Assembly: GCA_021443065.1 (NCBI GenBank)
Contig: JABUUR010000120.1
Span: forward strand, 1 to 6,618
DNA length: 6,618 bases
Direction of reading: 5' to 3'
Origin: Fibrobacter sp.
GTDB lineage: Bacteria; Fibrobacterota; Fibrobacteria; Fibrobacterales; Fibrobacteraceae
The position numbers and the translations under genes were made by a program. Below are positions 4,501 to 6,618 of this stretch, piece by piece (the first letter of the stretch is position 1; each line of letters opens with the position of its first letter). The notes under the pieces are model-generated. The model worked only from the letters and a program-made list of their open reading frames with translations, had not been told where the DNA came from and ran no database searches.

Positions 4501-6618
4501 GTAAACGGTAATGTAGGGGTTTACAGGAATGTCTCCGTCGATGTCGCCATAGTCCTTCGATTCAAGAGGCAATCCGTCGTAGTCTGCACCATCTTCCTGG
4601 AAGGTGTGAGGTCTCCAGGACCAGTCGCCGGTGTTCTTGTTGAATCTTTTTTTGGCAGGAACAAGACCCAATGTTTCGCAAGTCTTGAAACCGTCGTTGG
4701 AGATTCCTTCGGAGAATCGCAAGTCTACGCGAAGACGAGACTGGGACTTGATTGTGGAAGATCCCAAGGGAACAGGGAAATAATATGCGTAAGAACCGTC
4801 GGCTGCATTATACGTATCGTCCAAGCGGATGGGGAGAGCAGCTCTTGCCAAATCGCGGAGTTCACGGTCATTTTCGCAGGGCCTGTTGAAGCCCGCTTCG
4901 TCGTATGCCTGGCAAATGTCTGAGTCAAACAAGGTGGCGCATTTTTCAACCTGATCCGGCGTTGCGTTAAAGTAGATTCGCAATGTCAGGCTGTCGAAGG
5001 GCCTTGCCTCGTTATTGTAGATGTTCATGTTCAAGAAGTCAAGTCCACCGTCGTCATATTGGTAAGCTCGCACGCTAAAGTCGTACCAGCCCACGGGCGT
5101 GGTGAACTTGAGCAGGTTGCCCTTGTCGTCCACATTCTGCTGGGCACCGTTGCTTTCCACCATGTAGTAGTAGGTGGTCTTTTCCTTAAGACCTCCGATC
5201 TTTACGTAGTGGAACTTGGTGGGGATGCCCGAAATATCCGCATTGCCGCTGCCGGAATTGAATGCGTATTCCTCTGCGGAGGCGTGTGCCACCGTATCCC
5301 AGTAGATCTTGGATTCGTATTCGCCGTTGGGGGTGTACCACATGACTTCGGCTGTATCCCCAAAGAGGTTGCAGACGGTGATGTTTGTAATTTGTGCGTT
5401 TTCAATGGTGTTCAAGGTGGTAAAACTGAAAGGAGTCTGGGTGCTGTCCACCATGTACTTCACGGTAATGCTGTCTTCGGCGTAGGCGTTCTGCCCCACG
5501 GCGTAGAAGTAGTAGGTGGTGCCCTTTTCCAAGCCCCGGAGAATGATCTCGTGCTGCATGCCCGCCTTGACGGTGTCGGGCTGTGCGGTGGTTTTCATTG
5601 AAGTCTCGCTGGTGCCGTAATTAAGTTCTGCAAAACCCCGTCCTGTAAGTTTCACCATGACGATGGCGGAGTCCGCGCTCACATGACGGATTTCCACGGA
5701 AACCTTGGGCGGTGTGGTGCGGTCGAACTTTGCCGCGGCGATGGCTCCGGAACTTACCAGTGTGGCTGCCGCATCGATGCAGGTTTCGGACTTGTGGTAG
5801 TCTTCCCAACTCTTGTTGTCGGGAACTATGGAGTTGGTCGTGCCCGGGGTGACACCGCCATAGAGGGCGCCTACCGGGGGATTGTACTTGTAGGCGGCCC
5901 CTGGCTGGTTTTTTCCTTCGGGGTTTGCCGCACGGTGGTGGGGGTGGTTGTCGTTCTTGTCGCCGATACCCAGGATGTAAGAAACGTCCCAGGGGTTCAC
6001 GCCCAGCAGGTAGTTCAACTGGTTGATGCCCAGCTGGTGCATTTGGTCGCTCTTCCAGTCCGGAGATCCCAGGTTCGGGAGAACGTATCCCTTCTTGCTG
6101 ATGTCTGCGGTAACGTCGGCGTAGGCCAGGACTTCAAAGGTGTTGCCCGCCTGGTAGCGGTTGTATATCCAGGTCTGGTCCGTATTCATGGAGTACCACA
6201 GGGGGTCGAACTTGATTTCGTGGCCCTTCCATCCGATATCCTGGACCATGTAGTTGGAAGAGTCCTTTCGGGGTAATGTAATCGATGCCGTACCGGCTCC
6301 GAGGCTTACGTCGCTCAGGTTGTGAATCATGCTCATGACGCAGTCTTCGATAGCGTTGGACCATTCGGTCTCGGTCAAGCCGTAAACGTTGATTGCCTTG
6401 TCCTTGTCTGCCAGGATCAACTTGTAAAGTGCGTAGGTGGCGTAGGCGTAGGAGTTTGCCCAGCTTGTGTTCTTTACGTTCTTCAAGAATCCCTTGTTGT
6501 CGGTAACGAACCATCCGCCTTCAAAACAGCCGACGCAGTCCATAAAAGACTGGGGAACTGTGGTGCCCAGGTTCTTGTTGCGGATGGCGTCGTCGCCATA
6601 TTCCTTTTTGCCGGTGGC
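1555..6618 (-). CDS. Giant multidomain GH9 cellulase with long C-terminal binding and stalk modules, 5' end beyond window
   Basis: The frame is open from the right edge to TAA at 1557-1555 (1,687 residues; residue 1 is the codon at 6618-6616). The Met at 6543 lies inside the catalytic domain, so the true start is outside the window. Residues about 1-300 are the C-terminal half of a GH9 domain: YLLGVNPWDVSYILGIG (203-219) running into HPHHR (225-229), then WEDYHKSE (271-278) with E278 the expected catalytic acid and D273 its usual partner. The Asp pair must lie upstream. Next come two FN3-like domains (303-401 and 408-507), a CBM3-like domain (about 510-718), an Ig-like domain with a Cys cluster (740-870), a stalk-type beta module (871-990), two related acidic-loop modules (994-1215 and 1216-1495) and a C-terminal domain (1496-1687) ending FGFRRVKK. 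Adding a GH9 N-terminal half like that of the downstream gene would give about 2,100 residues. It probably acts outside the cell on cellulose, possibly anchored to the surface. The GH9 call is firm; tail domain names are by eye. Confidence 0.93.
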   Translation of the reverse strand, partial: ATGKKEYGDDAIRNKNLGTTVPQSFMDCVGCFEGGWFVTDNKGFLKNVKNTSWANSYAYATYALYKLILADKDKAINVYGLTETEWSNAIEDCVMSMIHNLSDVSLGAGTASITLPRKDSSNYMVQDIGWKGHEIKFDPLWYSMNTDQTWIYNRYQAGNTFEVLAYADVTADISKKGYVLPNLGSPDWKSDQMHQLGINQLNYLLGVNPWDVSYILGIGDKNDNHPHHRAANPEGKNQPGAAYKYNPPVGALYGGVTPGTTNSIVPDNKSWEDYHKSETCIDAAATLVSSGAIAAAKFDRTTPPKVSVEIRHVSADSAIVMVKLTGRGFAELNYGTSETSMKTTAQPDTVKAGMQHEIILRGLEKGTTYYFYAVGQNAYAEDSITVKYMVDSTQTPFSFTTLNTIENAQITNITVCNLFGDTAEVMWYTPNGEYESKIYWDTVAHASAEEYAFNSGSGNADISGIPTKFHYVKIGGLKEKTTYYYMVESNGAQQNVDDKGNLLKFTTPVGWYDFSVRAYQYDDGGLDFLNMNIYNNEARPFDSLTLRIYFNATPDQVEKCATLFDSDICQAYDEAGFNRPCENDRELRDLARAALPIRLDDTYNAADGSYAYYFPVPLGSSTIKSQSRLRVDLRFSEGISNDGFKTCETLGLVPAKKRFNKNTGDWSWRPHTFQEDGADYDGLPLESKDYGDIDGDIPVNPYITVYRKGEFIWGYSPSAQEMSTKKAHYEMDVVYDAPFNVSDGSYVQIDQTSSTVWVTGHAHVTEGGYLTKIWANGNLVDATPVIISGERFLVSSEGTIIAHYNSGEGDKSIDSLGLWTLNIPVKMGIGSNKIDITLFAGADPECQECTENGGCAFVNRSYYVQFTRGNLTASALTIKNEQGKAVESPADTKGTNFFIYLTDKDKANYKGDLKVKVINAKKQDTLLVKMTEDAANPGSFSSTKITAIAIAKNIRNNSQISFYPGDTIQVVYLDPDDEEDVSKQTFFAESSMPTPQKILAQDTDCDNIADQLLVQFNNALSANYSFDSIRVFINGMKDTATIAVDAAKAIDQTDIEVKLPGTLGIPEDPAPMGKATLFMKVEGTVNSEKFDITDGIPPRLQSVTILENPADPVRAEYDTVMISFTEPVQPFRTWPLAVYGLNGAAIDQSSIQVIGSPTTENEGKSYMFVISGNDDGKILPIGGQVIINSAVRISDNNFNVLIPNQNCKQVFIAETPKPIPVKFAEMIDYEGDGYPDELRMLFEKKFRNRDVLDSFVVEWGYNSETRSFVTKADTSSLKIVPDNNWSIRDSVGEEYTIMIDSVTSVVRDTMSIVTIKIPSSNSFSKGATTGPYEDANGHRTGRVTPRMGPEGGFFDKKYPVEDKCPPVVLSAVWRNFEIAGKQNDILDVEISEPLDTVAQNTDYFERLRNGVPNTYYSPKTNVALNAARTSAKSYALTYKHDNPDAFWLSDSIRLVPYVERSFFTDKAGLFPGAGSPWVPVVGRITKAKFKVDVVRPEILGGQENFYAGEKLPVNQHFRLSLKDKDNANLLIAAGGHKLQKVEGSVPVANYGHRGPVFKLEITLPDVMSTTQLGEMKRNYEVSLSLDLFSNTGTYVNSTSFKFNPLDYANYITSANSSLVFYLEWCAPDDYPLSSENKKIATGPYISKFTAKIKGKYIAATPDSDDDNKAINANESITKTFGFRRVKK
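1558..2133 (-). other. C-terminal domain, possible secretion or surface-anchoring module (within the large enzyme)
   Basis: Residues 1496-1687 form the end of the large enzyme. The last hundred contain SSLVFYLEWCAPDDYPL, then KKIATGPYISKFTAKIKGKY. This is a pattern of aromatic strand, turn and 'GxYxxxFxA' strand reminiscent of FlgD Ig-like C-terminal domains in secreted proteins of Fibrobacter and its relatives. An Asp-rich stretch (DSDDDNKA) and a basic end (FGFRRVKK) follow. A role in type 9-like secretion or in binding the cell surface is an inference. Confidence 0.35.
2134..3639 (-). repeat. Two diverged tandem protein modules with acidic loops (within the large enzyme)
   Basis: Module A (residues 994-1215, bases 3639-2974) and module B (1216-1495, bases 2973-2134) share the same order of motifs. 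Each opens with an acidic loop leading into a hydrophobic strand: DTDCDNIADQLLVQF in A and DYEGDGYPDELRMLF in B. Each later has a Pro-Pro strand followed by a Glu-Pro strand: DGIPPRLQSV then MISFTEPV in A, and DKCPPVVLSA then VEISEPL in B. The Asp spacing (D1002, D1004, D1006, D1010 and D1228, E1230, D1232, D1236) resembles calcium-binding loops. They are related at protein level only; I see no long nucleotide identity. Confidence 0.6.
3649..4401 (-). other. Ig-like domain with Cys cluster followed by a stalk-type beta module (within the large enzyme)
   Basis: Residues 740-870 form a predicted beta-sandwich (VWVTGHAHVTEGGYLTKIW, then WTLNIPVKMGIGSNKIDITL) ending in a Cys cluster, DPECQECTENGGC (843-855), that could form disulfides. 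Residues 871-990 resemble a repeat module of large bacterial surface proteins: a YLTDKDKANYKGDLKVKV strand, a VKMTEDAANPGSFSSTKI hairpin and a GDTIQVVYLDPDDEED ending. No catalytic motif is visible. These are probably spacer or stalk domains that hold the enzyme away from the cell. Confidence 0.45.
4465..5091 (-). other. CBM3-like putative carbohydrate-binding domain (within the large enzyme)
   Basis: Residues about 510-718 open with LNMNIYNNEARPFDSLTLRIYF (split here by reading as NMNIYNNEA then PFDSLTLRIYF), like the N-terminal CBM3 pattern of an asparagine-rich strand followed by 'lxLRYYxT'. They close with PYITVYRKGEFIWGYSP, like the final CBM3 strand 'ITVYxNGxLVWGxEP'. Between these are SRLRVDLRF and GDWSWRPHTF, in the order expected of the CBM3 'eiqgRf' and 'W..nDyS' strands. 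An insertion with Cys residues (CATLFDSDICQAYDEAGF) and an acidic GDIDGDIP loop are unlike the classic family. Function is inferred to be binding of crystalline or amorphous cellulose. Confidence 0.5.
5098..5712 (-). other. Two tandem fibronectin type III-like domains (within the large enzyme)
   Basis: Two consecutive domains of about 100 residues (303-401 and 408-507) directly follow the GH9 domain. Both show the FN3 end pattern: a GL(E/K)(K/E)xTTYYxxxV strand followed by a final FSFTT or LKFTT strand. The first begins PPKVSVEIRHVS and the second ITNITVCNLFGDTAEVMW. Such domains are usual spacers in extracellular carbohydrate-active enzymes and are not expected to be catalytic. Confidence 0.75.
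5719..6618 (-). other. GH9 catalytic domain, C-terminal half (within the large enzyme)
   Basis: This segment encodes residues 1-300 of the visible protein. It has GGWFVTDNKGFLKN near its start, aligning with GGWATDYQNIH (461-471) of the downstream paralogue. The first GH9 signature region ends in HPHHR and the second is WEDYHKSETCIDAAATL. The expected catalytic acid Glu is encoded at 5787-5785. The segment holds the substrate-binding His/Arg strand and the acid/base Glu, but not the Asp pair, which must be encoded beyond 6618. Confidence 0.9.

Noticed and set aside
4210..4923. Plus-strand open frame of 237 codons, with similar frames at 5059-5601, 5683-6276, 2071-2796 and 1534-2064
   Set aside because: All are antisense to the large GH9 gene, are Val/Gly-rich and show no motif. 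Shadow frames of this kind are expected opposite a long gene with few rare codons.
6420..6460. Repeated GTAGG/GGCGTA units
   Set aside because: They encode the SYAYATYALY stretch of a GH9 helix, so the repetition follows from alternating Tyr and Ala codons and is not a separate DNA repeat.
6541..6543. ATG at 6543 as the start of the large gene
   Set aside because: The frame stays open for 25 more codons to the right edge, and the ATG falls inside the GH9 catalytic domain, downstream of where the catalytic Asp pair and signal peptide must be.

Overview
The window holds two genes, both on the minus strand and both encoding secreted family 9 glycoside hydrolases (GH9, cellulase type). Each is cut by a window edge. 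The right-hand gene (1555 to beyond 6618) comes first in the direction of transcription. It lacks its N-terminus and shows the second half of a GH9 catalytic domain followed by about 1,390 residues of non-catalytic modules. The left-hand gene (1460 to beyond 1) starts 94 bases downstream of the first gene's stop codon. It shows a signal peptide, an Ig-like domain and the first two thirds of a GH9 domain, and runs off the left edge. The visible parts are nearly complementary: the left gene contains the catalytic Asp pair and breaks off before the catalytic Glu, whereas the right gene contains the catalytic Glu and lacks the Asp pair.

The likely source is a cellulolytic gut or rumen bacterium of the Fibrobacter type. 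This is an inference from two GH9 genes in tandem, the very long C-terminal tail of beta-sandwich modules with acidic repeat loops, the moderate GC content and the basic C-terminal end. A GH9 pair in tandem (celD with an upstream homologue, celE) has been described from Fibrobacter succinogenes S85. From sequence alone I cannot say whether this is the same locus, so no symbols are assigned.

Layout from right to left, along transcription: 6618-5719, C-terminal half of a GH9 domain with both GH9 signature regions; 5712-5098, two fibronectin type III-like domains; about 5091-4465, a domain whose start and end resemble CBM3; about 4401-4009, an Ig-like domain with a Cys cluster; about 4008-3649, a stalk-type beta module; 3639-2134, two related modules in tandem, each with an acidic Asp-rich loop and a later 'PP...EP' strand pair; 2133-1555, a C-terminal domain that may serve surface attachment or secretion. 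The 94-base gap (1461-1554) contains a hairpin followed by a short T run, a possible weak promoter and the ribosome binding site of the second gene.

The two enzymes are probably co-expressed and both exported to attack cellulose or related beta-glucans. The first looks like a large, surface-displayed, substrate-binding enzyme and the second like a compact one, although its C-terminus is not visible. I see no RNA gene, mobile element, CRISPR array or origin. The long plus-strand open frames are antisense shadows.
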